Below, piece by piece: positions 1 to 10,383 of a DNA stretch of 64,000 bases (its first letter is position 1; each line of letters opens with the position of its first letter). The DNA is from CALKJU01 sp046349355 (GTDB lineage: Bacteria; Pseudomonadota; Alphaproteobacteria; Geminicoccales; Geminicoccaceae): assembly GCA_046349355.1 (NCBI GenBank), contig JAXMCM010000015.1, positions 62,001-126,000 of the forward strand, given 5' to 3'. A program made the position numbers and the translations under genes. Below the pieces are notes generated by a model. It saw only the letters and a list, made by a program, of their open reading frames with translations, searched no databases and was not told the origin of the DNA.

Positions 1-2
1 AG

Positions 3-1763
3 GGTCGTGGCGGCCGCGCCGCCCTGGTCCTCGTCGGCCTCGACGAGGCAGCCCTGCGCCGCGGCGGCCTCGACCGGGCGCTGGCCGACACGCCCGTGGT
101 CCTCGCCGCCGGCGGCCACCGCGCCGACGGGACCGAGCAGGCGCCCCTCGACCGCGCCGCGGTGGAGGCGGCGGTGGCGCTGCTCGCCGGCGAGGTCGAG
201 GCGTTCGCCGTCTGCAGCCAGTTCGCCGTCCGTAATCCGGCGCACGAGCGCGCCGTCGCCGCCATCGCCACCGCCGCCGGCCGGCCCGCCACCTGCTCGC
301 ACGAGCTGACCGCACGGCTCGATGCGCCGCGCCGGGCGCTGACCACCCTGCTCAACGCCCGCCTGCTGCCGGAGATCGCGGCGCTGCTCGATGCCGTGGC
401 CGCCCTGCTGCAGGCCGAGGCGATCGACGCGCCGGTGATGGTGGTCACCGGCGACGGCTCACTGCTGGCGGCCGGGGCGGCGCGCCAGCGTCCGGTCGAG
501 ACGATCCTCTCCGGCCCGGCCGCCAGTGTCGTCGGCGCCGCCTTCCTCGCCGGGCTCGACGAAGCCCTGGTCGCCGACGTCGGCGGCACCACGACCGACA
601 TCGCCGTGCTGCGCGGCGGCCGGCCGCGGCTCTCGGCAAGCGGAGCCGTCGTCGGTGGCCTCGCCACCATGGTCGAGGCCATCGAGGTCCACACCTCGGG
701 GCTCGGCGGCGACAGCGAGGTGCGCCGCGATCCCGGCGGCGGCCTCCGCCTCGGCCCGCGCCGCGTCGTGCCGCTCAGCCTGCTGGCCCACCGCCATCCG
801 GCGGTGCTGGCCGTCCTCACGGCCCAGGCCGCCCGTCCACGCGGCCGCCAGCATGACGCGGCCTTTGCCCTGCGCCGCCGCGATCCGGCGGCCGGCATCC
901 TCGGACCGAGCGCCAGTCGCCTGTGGGAGCTGCTCGCCGCCGGGCCGCAGCCGCTGGAGGAGGTGATCGACCGCGCCCATCTCGGCCTGCCGCTGCGCCA
1001 GCTGGAGGCGCGCGGCTACGCCATCGCGGCCGGCTTCACCCCCAGCGACGCGGCGCACGTCCTGGGCCTGCAGCAGGGCTGGTCGGTCGAGGCCGCCCGC
1101 CTCGGCGCCCTGCTAGTCGGCCGCCTGCTGTTTCCCGACGAGGAGCCCGCGGCCGAGACGATCGCCGCCCGTGTCCTCGAGCGTGCCGGCCTGCGGACGG
1201 CCGAACTGCTGCTCGGCGCCGCGCTCGCCGCCGAGGGCGAGCCGGCCGATGCGATCCTCGACGGGCCGGCGCGCAGCCTCGTCGCCCGCGCCCTCGCCGG
1301 CGACGCCGCCGGCCTGGTCCGGCCGCGGCTCGAGCTGGGCCTGCCGGTGGTCGCCGTCGGTGGACCGGCGCCGATCTTCTACCCGCTGCCGGCCGAACGG
1401 CTGGCGACACGGCTCGTCATTCCGCCGCACCATGCGACCGGCAATGCCGTCGGCGCCGTGGTCGGCCGCGTCGAGCGCCGCGCCTTGGTCCTCGCCACGG
1501 GCTCGGCCGAGGACACCTGGACGGTGCATCTGGCCGACGGGCCCCGCGCCGCCGCCACCCTGGACGACGCCCTCGCTCTGGCCGAGGCCGCCGCCCGCGA
1601 CGCAGCGCTGGCGCTGGCCGCCGCCGCCGGGGCGCCCGACGCGGCCGTGGCGTTGGTGCGCCAGGAGCGCGCCTGGGACGACGCCGGCGGCCAGCGCCGG
1701 GTGCTCGATGTCGAGGTGGTGGCGACCGCGACCGGCCGCCCTCGGATCGCCACGCCCGCCTAG
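3..1763 (+). CDS. Hydantoinase/oxoprolinase family protein (HyuA-like), 5'-truncated
   Basis: The frame is open to the left edge, so the start is outside the window; 586 residues are visible against roughly 650-700 for complete HyuA-type subunits. The family hydrolyses cyclic amide rings (hydantoins, 5-oxoproline) using ATP. What shows it: the block ETILSGPAASVVGA near visible residue 166 followed by the phosphate-binding motif ADVGGTTTDIAVL near 192, both typical of the hydantoinase A fold. No HyuB-type partner follows, because the next gene is on the opposite strand and the two stop codons overlap; a partner could lie upstream. Substrate cannot be told from sequence. Confidence 0.85.
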   Translation, partial: GRGGRAALVLVGLDEAALRRGGLDRALADTPVVLAAGGHRADGTEQAPLDRAAVEAAVALLAGEVEAFAVCSQFAVRNPAHERAVAAIATAAGRPATCSHELTARLDAPRRALTTLLNARLLPEIAALLDAVAALLQAEAIDAPVMVVTGDGSLLAAGAARQRPVETILSGPAASVVGAAFLAGLDEALVADVGGTTTDIAVLRGGRPRLSASGAVVGGLATMVEAIEVHTSGLGGDSEVRRDPGGGLRLGPRRVVPLSLLAHRHPAVLAVLTAQAARPRGRQHDAAFALRRRDPAAGILGPSASRLWELLAAGPQPLEEVIDRAHLGLPLRQLEARGYAIAAGFTPSDAAHVLGLQQGWSVEAARLGALLVGRLLFPDEEPAAETIAARVLERAGLRTAELLLGAALAAEGEPADAILDGPARSLVARALAGDAAGLVRPRLELGLPVVAVGGPAPIFYPLPAERLATRLVIPPHHATGNAVGAVVGRVERRALVLATGSAEDTWTVHLADGPRAAATLDDALALAEAAARDAALALAAAAGAPDAAVALVRQERAWDDAGGQRRVLDVEVVATATGRPRIATPA

Positions 1764-2680
1764 GACGCGGTCAGATCGAGGCGGCTGGCGATGGCCGAGC
1801 CGCGGCCGCTGGCCTGGACGCGGTTCCGGCCAGCCGCCTTGGCGGCATACATCGCCTGGTCGGCGAGCCGCTGGAGTTGCGGGTGCGGCAGCCGGCCGCC
1901 CTCGGCGGTGGCGCAGCCGATGCTGACGGTGAGCGCCGGCGGCCCCGGCTCGGCCGCCACCGCCTCGCGGATGCGCTCGGCGACGACCATCGCCGCCTCC
2001 ATGCCGGTGTGCGGGAGGAGCACGACGAACTCGTCGCCGCCGTGTCGGGCGGCGGTGTCCGTCTCGCGCAGGATCAGGCGCAGGATCTGCGCCACCCGCA
2101 CCAGCGCCTGGTCGCCGGCGGCATGGCCCTCGCGGTCGTTGACCTCCTTGAACCGGTCGATGTCGATCATCAGCAGCGACACGCTCTGCCGGTAGCGCCG
2201 CGCCATCGCCAACGCGGCGCGGGCCTGCCAGGCGAACTGGCGCCGGTTGGCGAGCCCGGTGAGCTCGTCCTCGCCAACCAGGCGGATCAGCCGCTGCTCG
2301 GCCGTCGAGCGCCGCTCGACCTCGTCCTCGAGCCGGTCGCGCAGGCCGCACAGGTGCTCGACCATCCGCAGCCCGACGATGATCGCCGGCGAGACGATGG
2401 CGGAGGCGGCGCAGGCGATCAGCACGGGAGCCGCCCCGGCCGGCCAGCCGCCGAGATGCAGCGCCAGCCTCGCCACGCCGGCCAGGGCCAGCATGATGAT
2501 CAGGAAAGCGGCGATGCCGCAGGCGGCGCTCAGCCGCCAGCCGTGGCGCTCGACGGCACGCAGCACCATCGCGGCCACCGGTCCGAGGCCGCCGCCCATC
2601 GGCGCGCGGCTGTCGGCATCATCCCGTGCCCCCGCACCGTCATGTTGGCTCTCGGCCTCGCGCTCGCCTGGTCCGGTCAT
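1760..2680 (-). CDS. Membrane-anchored diguanylate cyclase (GGDEF)
   Basis: Makes the second messenger cyclic-di-GMP from two GTP. Two hydrophobic segments (about residues 51-75 and 83-105) anchor the protein, followed by a short linker and a complete GGDEF domain. The active-site motif GGDEF is at 214-218, the metal-binding MIDIDRFKEVND is at 171-182, and RETD at 205-208, five residues before GGDEF, is the allosteric product-inhibition I-site. There is no recognisable periplasmic or PAS sensor, so the input signal is unknown. The first ATG (2680) has a weak ribosome site; Met28 is an alternative start. Its end overlaps the convergent HyuA-like gene. Confidence 0.9.
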   Translation of the reverse strand: MTGPGEREAESQHDGAGARDDADSRAPMGGGLGPVAAMVLRAVERHGWRLSAACGIAAFLIIMLALAGVARLALHLGGWPAGAAPVLIACAASAIVSPAIIVGLRMVEHLCGLRDRLEDEVERRSTAEQRLIRLVGEDELTGLANRRQFAWQARAALAMARRYRQSVSLLMIDIDRFKEVNDREGHAAGDQALVRVAQILRLILRETDTAARHGGDEFVVLLPHTGMEAAMVVAERIREAVAAEPGPPALTVSIGCATAEGGRLPHPQLQRLADQAMYAAKAAGRNRVQASGRGSAIASRLDLTAS

Positions 2681-2897
2681 CCGCGTCGCGAAGGCTCAGG
2701 AGTCGTCGGTCGGGCGGCCGCAGGCCGCACATGGAGCATCATCAGGCCGGCAGAAACGCATGCTCGTCGTTTCCTCTCGCCTCCGGCCTCGTGCAGCGGG
2801 CCGGTCACGGTCCGCTGGCGAACGGTCATTCCGTGATGTCGACCTGCCGCCAGCCTGCCTCATCCTTTCTTATCACGCAGTCCGGCCGGGCGCGAAG

Positions 2898-4583
2898 TCA
2901 AACGGTCGACGGGACCATCCGGTCGCTCGGCGGCGGGTCGGCGAACTGCATCCGGTAGAGCCGGGCGTAGCTGCCGCCGCGGGCGAGCAGCGACCGGTGC
3001 GTGCCGCTCTCGACCACCCGGCCATGGTCGAGCACGACGATCTGGTCGGCATGCAGGACCGTCGACAGCCGGTGCGCCACGACCAGCGTGGTGCGGCCTT
3101 CCATCAGCCGGTCGAGGGCTTCCTGGATCTGCCGCTCGCTGGCGGTGTCGAGCGAGGAAGTCGCCTCGTCGAGGATCAGGATCGGCGCCGCCTTGAGCAT
3201 TGCCCGGGCGATCGACAGGCGCTGCCGCTCGCCGCCGGAGAGGCGCACCCCGTGCGGGCCGATCCGCGTGGCGTAGCCGTCCGGCAGCGCCTCGATGAAG
3301 GGCTCGGCCGCCGCCGCCCGCGCCGCCGCCCGGATCTCCGCGTCCGACGCGCCCGGCCGGCCGTAGGCGATGTTGGCGGCCACCGTGTCGTCGAACAGGT
3401 TCACGTCCTGGCTGACCAGGGCGATGGCGCCGCGCAGCGAGTCGAGCGTCACCTCGCGGACGTCCTGGCCGTCGACGAGGATCCGCCCGGCATCGGCGTC
3501 CCAGAACCGCAGCAGCAGGTTGCACACCGTCGACTTGCCGCTGCCGGAGCGGCCGACCAGCGCCATCGTGCTGCCGGCGGCGATGTCGAGGTCGATGCCG
3601 TCGAGCGCCGGCTTGCCACCGCCATAGGCGAAGCGGACGCCCTCGAAGCGCACCCTCCCCGGCCCGCGGCGCAGCGCCGGCGCGCCCGGCCGGTCGCGCA
3701 CCGACGGCTCGCGGTCGAGCAGGGCGTAGATGCGCTCGGCTCCGGCCAGGCCCTCCTGCAGCTGGGCGTTCATCCGCGACAGGCTCTTGATCGGCTGGTA
3801 GGCGAGGATCAGCGCCGCGATGAACGAGAAGAACGCACCCGGGGTGGTCGCCCCCTGCATCACCTGCGAGCCGCCGTAGAGCACGACCAGGGCGATGCCC
3901 AGCGCCGTCGCCGCCTCGACCAGCGGGGTCGCCAGCGAGCGGATCTGCGTGGTGCGGTTCTGCAGGGCGACGAAGGCGCGCAGCTGGGCCTCGGTCCGCG
4001 CCGCCTCGCGGGCCTCCTGGGCGTAGGCCTTCACCTGGCGGATGCCGTGGAAGGTCTGCTCGAGCCGGCCGGAGATCTCGCCCATGCCGCGCTGCATCTC
4101 GCGGACCAGCTGGCGCACCTTGCGGCTCAGCCAGGTCAGCGGGACCATCGCCAGCGGGAAGGCCACCACCGCGAAGATCGCCAGCCGCCAGTCCTGGTAG
4201 AACATCAGGGCGGCCAGGCAGATCGCGGTGAGGCCGTCCTTGAGCAGGCCGGTGACGCCGATCGACACCGCCGTGCGCAGCATCGTCGCGTCGTAGGTCA
4301 GGTGCGACATCAGCGGGCCGGTGCCGCGGCTGACGAACATCGCCATGTCGGCGCGCAGCAGGTGCGCGAACAGCCGCGCCTGCACGTCGGCGACGACGCG
4401 CTGGCCGATGCGCAGCATCATCACGTCCTGCCCGTACGAGGCCAGGCCCTTGACGAGGCCGAGGCCGATCAGCGCCGCCGGCAGCAGCAGCAGCATCGTC
4501 CGGTCGTGGTCGAGGAAGATCCGGTCGAGCACCGGCTGCATGAGCCAGGCCTGGCCGGCCGTTGCGGCCGAGGCCACCAGCAT
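2898..4583 (-). CDS. MsbA-type ABC exporter (fused membrane and ATPase domains)
   Basis: Half-transporter of the lipid A/drug exporter family; dimers flip lipids or export hydrophobic compounds across the inner membrane. The N-terminal membrane domain carries an MsbA-like WLMQPVLDRIFLD segment. The C-terminal ATPase has Walker A GRSGSGKST, signature LSGGERQR and Walker B ILILDEAT followed by the H-loop VVAHRLST. The coordinate given is the first ATG, but the frame stays open upstream and encodes LIRRLAADHLRGQRAG, which resembles the usual family N-terminus, so translation probably begins near 4658 at a non-ATG codon just after the methyltransferase stop. The methyltransferase gene is directly upstream on the same strand, suggesting an operon for membrane lipids. 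Confidence 0.88.
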   Translation of the reverse strand: MLVASAATAGQAWLMQPVLDRIFLDHDRTMLLLLPAALIGLGLVKGLASYGQDVMMLRIGQRVVADVQARLFAHLLRADMAMFVSRGTGPLMSHLTYDATMLRTAVSIGVTGLLKDGLTAICLAALMFYQDWRLAIFAVVAFPLAMVPLTWLSRKVRQLVREMQRGMGEISGRLEQTFHGIRQVKAYAQEAREAARTEAQLRAFVALQNRTTQIRSLATPLVEAATALGIALVVLYGGSQVMQGATTPGAFFSFIAALILAYQPIKSLSRMNAQLQEGLAGAERIYALLDREPSVRDRPGAPALRRGPGRVRFEGVRFAYGGGKPALDGIDLDIAAGSTMALVGRSGSGKSTVCNLLLRFWDADAGRILVDGQDVREVTLDSLRGAIALVSQDVNLFDDTVAANIAYGRPGASDAEIRAAARAAAAEPFIEALPDGYATRIGPHGVRLSGGERQRLSIARAMLKAAPILILDEATSSLDTASERQIQEALDRLMEGRTTLVVAHRLSTVLHADQIVVLDHGRVVESGTHRSLLARGGSYARLYRMQFADPPPSDRMVPSTV

Positions 4584-4674
4584 GAACGCGAAGGTCAGGA
4601 CGAGCCCGGCCCGCTGGCCGCGGAGATGGTCCGCGGCCAGGCGCCGGATCAGCGTCAGGGCGGGCTGGTGCCCG

Positions 4675-5280
4675 TCAGCGGGACGGGGCGGCGTGGACGA
4701 AATCCGCGACTCGGCGGTAGCGCCAGACGGCGGCCGGCGGGAAGTTGAGCGGCACCCAGCGCACCAGCTCGGCGCGGATGCCGAGGCGACGCGCCGGCAC
4801 CGGCGACACCGGCGAGTAGCTGTACTGCAGCATGAACGCGCCGCGGCGCATGACCTTGAAGCCCTGGTCGATGACCGCCCGCTGGAAGGGGAACGGCATG
4901 CCGACCATGGGCAGGCCCGAGATCACCGTACCGACCGAGGTCACGCCCAGCCGCTGCAGGATGTCCTCGAGCTTGGTGGCGTCGCCCTGGATCACGGTGG
5001 TGCCGGGCAGGCGCTGGCGCAGGTGCTCGTAGAGCGCCCGCTCGAGCTCGATCACGACGAGGTTCTCGCGCGGGATGCCGCGCTCGATCAGGCCCTGGGT
5101 GATCGCCCCGGTGCCGCCGCCGAGCTCGACGATGTGCTGGCCGGGCTCCCATTGAACCACCTCGGACATCGCCCGCGCCAGGTAGCGGGACGACGGGATG
5201 ATCGACCCCATCGACTTCGGCGAGCGCAACCACTGCCGGAAGAAAAGCTCGCCCTCTTTGAGGGCCTTGCTCTGCTGCAT
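4675..5280 (-). CDS. Phospholipid N-methyltransferase-like SAM-dependent methyltransferase
   Basis: A 201-residue class I methyltransferase resembling the PmtA group (COG3963), which methylates phosphatidylethanolamine toward phosphatidylcholine at the membrane. The N-terminal FFRQWLRSPKSMGSIIPSS matches that group. The SAM loop is VELGGGTGAIT, and ISGLPM follows where the family has SGLP. The start is set at 5280 because GGAGA lies a good distance upstream; the frame runs further up but has no better site. The stop is immediately before the exporter, so the two are probably translated together. A ribosomal RNA adenine methyltransferase-like role is less likely given the N-terminal signature. 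Confidence 0.78.
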   Translation of the reverse strand: MQQSKALKEGELFFRQWLRSPKSMGSIIPSSRYLARAMSEVVQWEPGQHIVELGGGTGAITQGLIERGIPRENLVVIELERALYEHLRQRLPGTTVIQGDATKLEDILQRLGVTSVGTVISGLPMVGMPFPFQRAVIDQGFKVMRRGAFMLQYSYSPVSPVPARRLGIRAELVRWVPLNFPPAAVWRYRRVADFVHAAPSR

Positions 5281-5407
5281 CAACGAGTCTCCGGCATGGC
5301 GCCCTTTAGGGGGTCTCGCCTTGCGTGCCCGACCACGGGAGAGGATGGCGCGGACGATAGCCTTGGCGGACATGAATGGCAAAGTCCCCGACGCAACACT
5401 GGTGCGG

Positions 5408-8400
5408 TCATATGCCTCGCCCGAGGTCCCCGAGCGCACGCACGACGACGCTCAGCCGCGCGAGGTCGAGGTCGGGTGTCTGGGCAATCTCGCCGGCAAG
5501 GCTGCGGTAGCGGGCGAGGCCGTGCGCGTGCGCCGCCAGCCACGCGGCGACCCCGCTGCGACAGGCCGCCGGATCGCCGCCGCATACCCCCGCCCGCAGA
5601 ACGGCTTCGGTGAGGTGACGCTGCAGCCGCGACAACTCGTCCTGCAGGCCGGCCAGGGCGAGGCGGTCCCAGCGGCCGCGGATCGGCATGGCGGCGAGGC
5701 CGCGCGACAGCTGGCCGATCGCCAGCTCGGCATGCAGCGCGAAGTAGACGCGGGCGACCAGCTGCGGATCGTGGTGCGCCTCGCCGAGGGCGACGATGTC
5801 GCAGGCGGCGAGGTGGTAGGGGAGCATGGCGAGGCGGCGGGCCAGGGTGCGGCCCACGGCCGGCCCGTCCCAGGCCTCGATCGCCCGGTTCAGGCTGTCG
5901 AGATGCTCGGCCGAGAGCACGCCCTCGAGGCCCTCGAGGACCGCGGCGATGCCCGGCCGGTAGCGGCCGACGGTATCGCGCAGGCCCAGCGACCGCCCGG
6001 TCTGGCCGAGGAACCAGCGGGCGCCGCCGGCCAGCGTGGCGCGCAGCTCGAGCAGCATGGCGAGCTGGCGCTGGGCCGGCACCTCCTCCCCCAGCGCCTC
6101 GATCTCGCTGCTCACCGGCACCAGGGCGAAGGCGTCGCGGGTGATGACGCAGGCCATGGCGATGCGCTCGAGGTCGGCGCCGGTCTCGTCCTCGAGCTCG
6201 CTGACGAACACGTCGAGGCCGCGGTTGACGATGCTGTTGGCGAGCCAGGTGGCGACGATCTCGCGACGCAGCCGGTGCCGCTCGATCGCCTCGTGGAACC
6301 GCTTGCGCAGCGGCCGCGGGAAGTACTTGCGCAGGTCGGCGAGGAAATACTTGCGGTCCGGCAGCTCGGTGCGCAGCAGGTCGGCGTAGAGGGTCATCTT
6401 GGCATAGGCCATGACCACCGCTGCCTCCGGGCGGGTCAGGCCCTGCCCGGCCTTGCGCCGCTCGGCGATGGCGGCGTCCGACGGCAGCAGCTCGATCGCC
6501 CGGTCGAGCTGGCCGCGCCCCTCGAGCTTGCGGATCAGCCGGGCCTGCGCCTCGAGCTGCTGCGGCGCCAGCGCCTGGCTCATGCTCAGCGTCTGGTTCT
6601 GCAGGATGTTGTCGCGCAGCACGAGCTGGCCGACCTCGTCGGTCATCTCGGCCAGCAGCTGGTCGCGCTGCTTCATCGTCAGGTCGCCGGCCTGGACGAC
6701 GCCGCCCAGCAGGATCTTGATATTGACCTCGTGGTCGGAACAGTCGACCCCGGCCGAATTGTCGATGAAGTCCGTGTTGATCCGCACCCCGGCCATGGCG
6801 GCGGCGATGCGGCCGCGCTGGGTGAAGCCGAGGTTGCCGCCCTCGGCGACGACCTTGCAGCGCAGGGTCTCGCCGTCGGCGCGCAGGGCATCGTTGGCCC
6901 GGTCCTGCGCGTCGGCGTGGCTCTCGGCGGCCGCCTTCACGTAGGTGCCGATGCCGCCGTTCCAGAACAGGTCGACCGGTGCGAGCAGGATCGCGTGCAT
7001 CAGCTCGAACGGCGACAGCGTCCGCGCCTCGGTGCCCAGCGCCGCCGCCGCCTCCGGGCTCAGCTCGATCGCCTTCAGGCTCCGCGGGAAGCAGCCGCCA
7101 CCCTTGCTGATCTTGACCTTGTCGTAGTCGTCCCAGCTCGAGCGCGGCAGGTTGAACAGCCGCTGCCGCTCGGCGAAGGACACCGCCGGATCGGGGTCGG
7201 GATCGAGGAAGATGTGGCGGTGGTCGAAGGCGGCGACGAGGCGGATCTGCGGTGACAGCAGCATGCCGTTGCCGAACACGTCGCCCGACATGTCGCCGAC
7301 GCCGACGACGGTGAAGGGCTGCCGCTGCGGGTCCATGCCCAGCTCGCGGAAATGCCGCTTGACCGACTCCCAGGCCCCCCTGGCGGTGATGCCCATGCCC
7401 TTGTGATCGTAGCCGGCGGAGCCGCCCGAGGCGAAGGCGTCGTCCAGCCAGAACCCGTAGTCGCGGCTGACGGCGTTGGCGATGTCGGAGAAGGTGGCGG
7501 TCCCCTTGTCGGCGGCGACGACGAGGTAGGGATCGTCCTCGTCGTAGCGGACGACGTCGCGCGGCGGGACGATGACGCCCTGCACCGAGTTGTCGGTGAT
7601 GTCGAGCATGCCGGACAACAGAGTCCGGTAGCAGCGGATGCCCTCCTCCTGCAGTGCCGCGCGGTCCTTGGGCGGCCGCTTGACGACGAAGCCACCCTTG
7701 GCGCCGACCGGGACGATGACGCTGTTCTTGACCATCTGGGCCTTCATCAGGCCGAGGATCTCGGTGCGGAAATCCTCGCGGCGGTCGGACCAGCGCAACC
7801 CGCCGCGGGCAACCTTGCCGCCGCGCAGGTGCACGCCCTCCATCCAGGGCGCGTAGACGAAGATCTCGAACGCCGGGCGTGGCTGCGGCAGGTCGGGGAC
7901 CCGGTGCGGGTCGAGCTTGATCGACAGGTAGTCCTTGCGCTCGCCCGTCGCCGGATCCGTCTGGAAGGCGTTGGTCCGCGTCGTGGCGCCGATCATGCCG
8001 AGAAAGCGGCGCAGGATGCGGTCCTCGTCGAGGATCTGCACCCGCTCGAGCCCGGCCCTGATTCGCGCCTCCAGCTCGGCCACCCGCTCGTCCCGCGCCT
8101 CGCCCAGCGCCGGATCGAAGCGCGCCTCGAACAGTCGGGCGAGGTTGCCGGCGACCTCGGGATTGGCCGCCAGGGTCTGCTCGACATAGGCTTGGCTGAA
8201 CGGCGTGCCGACCTGCAGCAGATACTTGCAGTAGGTCCGCAGGATGGTGATCTGCCGCGCGTCCAGCCCGGCCGCCAGCACCAGGCGGTTGAAGCCGTCG
8301 TTCTCCTGCCGCTCGGTCCAGACCCGCGAGAAGACGTCCTGGAAGGCCGCGCGGATGCTGTCGAGCTCGGCGGCGTCGCCGACCAGCGGGCGCACGCCGA

Positions 8401-10243
8401 AGTCGTGGATGGCATAGGTCCGGCTGTCGCCGGCCTTGACCATGAACGGCTCCTCGGAGCGGACCTGCACGCCCATGTTCTCGAGGACGAGGAACGCGTC
8501 CGACAGCAGCACCGGCCGGTCGCGGCGCATCAGCTTGAAGCGCAGCTCGCCGTCGGGGTCCTCGAGCCGGCGGTAGAGGCTCATGCCCAGGGCCCCGGCC
8601 TCGCCCTCGGCCAGCCGGTCGAGCTTGAGCACGTCCGGCACCGCGGCCCGGCCCGGCACCTGCTCCTGGTAGGCGGTCGGGAAGGCGCGGCCGAACAGCC
8701 GGAACAGCCGGTTGCCCTCCTCCTCGCCCTGCGACTCGATCAGCGCGTCGCGCAGCCGGTCGGGCCAGTTCTGCGCCGCCTCGACGAGCTTCCGCTCGAG
8801 CGCCTCGATGTCGAGACCGTCGGGGATGCCGTGCGGCGTGCGCACCGTGAACAGGATGCGCGCCAGCGAGGATTCGGAGACCTGCGCCTGGTACTCGGTG
8901 TCACGCCCGGCCAGGGCTTCCTCGAGAATGGTCCGGATGCGCTCGCGCAGCGCCGTGGTGTAGCGCTCGCGCGGCACGTAGACGAGGCAGGAGGCCGAGC
9001 GGCCGAAGGGGTCGGGACGGATGAACAGGCGCAGCCGCTGGCGGTCCTGCAGGCGGACGACCTCGGTCGCCGTGGCGAACAGCTCGTCCTCGCTGCTCTG
9101 GAACAGCTCGTCGCGCGGGTAGGTCTCGAGGATGTTGGCCAGCGCCTTGGCGGCATGGCCGCCGGCCGGATAGGGGGCGCGGGCCATCACCCGCTCGAGC
9201 TTCTCGCGCAGGAGCGGGATCTGCCGCGGGCTGAGATTGTAGGCGGCCGAGGTGAACAGGCCGAAGAAGCGGTTCTCGCCGATCGGATGGCCGCTGGCGC
9301 CGAAGCTCTTGACCCCGACATAGTCCAGCCAGGTCGGCCGGTGCACGGTGCTGCGGCTGTTGGCCTTGCTCACGGTCAGCGGCGAATCGCTGGCGGCGGC
9401 CCGTGCCCGCACCCCTTCCGGCAGGTCGGCGAAGCTGCGCGACAGGTGCCCGGCCTCGCTGCCGCGCAGGATGCCGAGGCCCGGCTCGGTCATCCGCATC
9501 TGCAGGGCGCCCGACGCGTCGTGCTCGAGCGCGTAGGCGCCGTAGCCCAGGAAGGTGAAGTGATCCTCGGCGAGCCAGCGGAGGAACGCCCGGGCGTCGT
9601 CGAGCTCGGCGGCGGTGGCATGGCCCGCGGCCGGCTCCAGCTCGGCCAGCGCCCGGCCGATCCGGTCGCGCATCGCCTGCCAGTCCTCGACGGCATGGCG
9701 GACGTCGGCCAGCACCCGGGCGAGGTCGGCCTCGAGGCTGGCCAGCACCCCGGGGTCGCTCTGCCGGTCGACCTCGAAATGCATGAAGCTCTCGGCCTGG
9801 CCCTCGCCGTCCTCGGCGATGCCGACGAGCCGGCCCTTGCCGTCGCGGCGGAGCCGCAGCACCGGGTGGATGATCAGGTGCACCGACAGGCCGTGCCGGT
9901 TCAGCTCCATCCCGACGCTGTCGACGAGGAACGGCATGTCGTCGTTGACGACCTCGACGACGCTGTGGGTCGACTGCCAGCCATGCTGCTCGAGGTCGGG
10001 GTTGTAGACCCGGATCCTGGCCTCGCCCGGCTTGCGCTGCTGGCCGAAGCGCAGGTGCGCCAGCGCCGTGCCGTAGAGGTCCATCAGCTCGCGATGGACG
10101 ACATCGCCGGCCGCCACGTCCCTCCAGTAGCGGCGGATGAAGATCTCGGCGACCGGGGCTTCGGCCGGCGACAGCTTGGAGCGGACCAGCTCGACCAGTG
10201 CCTCCACGAGCTCGGCCTTGCGCTCGTCCGTACGGCTCGCCAT
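5408..10243 (-). CDS. NAD-dependent glutamate dehydrogenase, 180-kDa class
   Basis: At 1611 residues this is the full length of the large NAD-specific glutamate dehydrogenases of proteobacteria, which oxidise glutamate to 2-oxoglutarate and ammonia and let cells use amino acids as carbon source. The catalytic domain lies in the second half: the substrate-lysine region GAKGGFVVKRPP is near residue 845 and GGNLGFTQRGRIA and DNSAGVDCSDHEVNIKIL follow near 1110-1160. Long N- and C-terminal regulatory domains flank it. The ATG at 10243 has GAGGAG about ten bases upstream. The gene stands alone, 127 bases from the next. Confidence 0.95.
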   Translation of the reverse strand: MASRTDERKAELVEALVELVRSKLSPAEAPVAEIFIRRYWRDVAAGDVVHRELMDLYGTALAHLRFGQQRKPGEARIRVYNPDLEQHGWQSTHSVVEVVNDDMPFLVDSVGMELNRHGLSVHLIIHPVLRLRRDGKGRLVGIAEDGEGQAESFMHFEVDRQSDPGVLASLEADLARVLADVRHAVEDWQAMRDRIGRALAELEPAAGHATAAELDDARAFLRWLAEDHFTFLGYGAYALEHDASGALQMRMTEPGLGILRGSEAGHLSRSFADLPEGVRARAAASDSPLTVSKANSRSTVHRPTWLDYVGVKSFGASGHPIGENRFFGLFTSAAYNLSPRQIPLLREKLERVMARAPYPAGGHAAKALANILETYPRDELFQSSEDELFATATEVVRLQDRQRLRLFIRPDPFGRSASCLVYVPRERYTTALRERIRTILEEALAGRDTEYQAQVSESSLARILFTVRTPHGIPDGLDIEALERKLVEAAQNWPDRLRDALIESQGEEEGNRLFRLFGRAFPTAYQEQVPGRAAVPDVLKLDRLAEGEAGALGMSLYRRLEDPDGELRFKLMRRDRPVLLSDAFLVLENMGVQVRSEEPFMVKAGDSRTYAIHDFGVRPLVGDAAELDSIRAAFQDVFSRVWTERQENDGFNRLVLAAGLDARQITILRTYCKYLLQVGTPFSQAYVEQTLAANPEVAGNLARLFEARFDPALGEARDERVAELEARIRAGLERVQILDEDRILRRFLGMIGATTRTNAFQTDPATGERKDYLSIKLDPHRVPDLPQPRPAFEIFVYAPWMEGVHLRGGKVARGGLRWSDRREDFRTEILGLMKAQMVKNSVIVPVGAKGGFVVKRPPKDRAALQEEGIRCYRTLLSGMLDITDNSVQGVIVPPRDVVRYDEDDPYLVVAADKGTATFSDIANAVSRDYGFWLDDAFASGGSAGYDHKGMGITARGAWESVKRHFRELGMDPQRQPFTVVGVGDMSGDVFGNGMLLSPQIRLVAAFDHRHIFLDPDPDPAVSFAERQRLFNLPRSSWDDYDKVKISKGGGCFPRSLKAIELSPEAAAALGTEARTLSPFELMHAILLAPVDLFWNGGIGTYVKAAAESHADAQDRANDALRADGETLRCKVVAEGGNLGFTQRGRIAAAMAGVRINTDFIDNSAGVDCSDHEVNIKILLGGVVQAGDLTMKQRDQLLAEMTDEVGQLVLRDNILQNQTLSMSQALAPQQLEAQARLIRKLEGRGQLDRAIELLPSDAAIAERRKAGQGLTRPEAAVVMAYAKMTLYADLLRTELPDRKYFLADLRKYFPRPLRKRFHEAIERHRLRREIVATWLANSIVNRGLDVFVSELEDETGADLERIAMACVITRDAFALVPVSSEIEALGEEVPAQRQLAMLLELRATLAGGARWFLGQTGRSLGLRDTVGRYRPGIAAVLEGLEGVLSAEHLDSLNRAIEAWDGPAVGRTLARRLAMLPYHLAACDIVALGEAHHDPQLVARVYFALHAELAIGQLSRGLAAMPIRGRWDRLALAGLQDELSRLQRHLTEAVLRAGVCGGDPAACRSGVAAWLAAHAHGLARYRSLAGEIAQTPDLDLARLSVVVRALGDLGRGI

Positions 10244-10383
10244 GGCCCGGCTCCTCGATCGACTGTCGGCCCGATTGCCACGATCAAAGCACAGCCGTGC
10301 GACCGTTAGAAGGTTGCGGCGTTACCTGACCCCAATCCCTCGAGGTTGCGCGGCGCCGGTGCGCTCCCTCCACCCGGGCGACG

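Noticed and set aside
2247..4748. An 833-codon open frame on the plus strand
   Set aside because: It runs antisense through the exporter gene; long shadow frames are expected at this GC content. Its translation is low-complexity (Arg, His, Asp, Gly) with no motif, while the opposite strand encodes intact ABC motifs.
7352..10309. A 985-codon open frame opposite glutamate dehydrogenase
   Set aside because: Antisense shadow; the minus strand carries the complete, motif-bearing enzyme.
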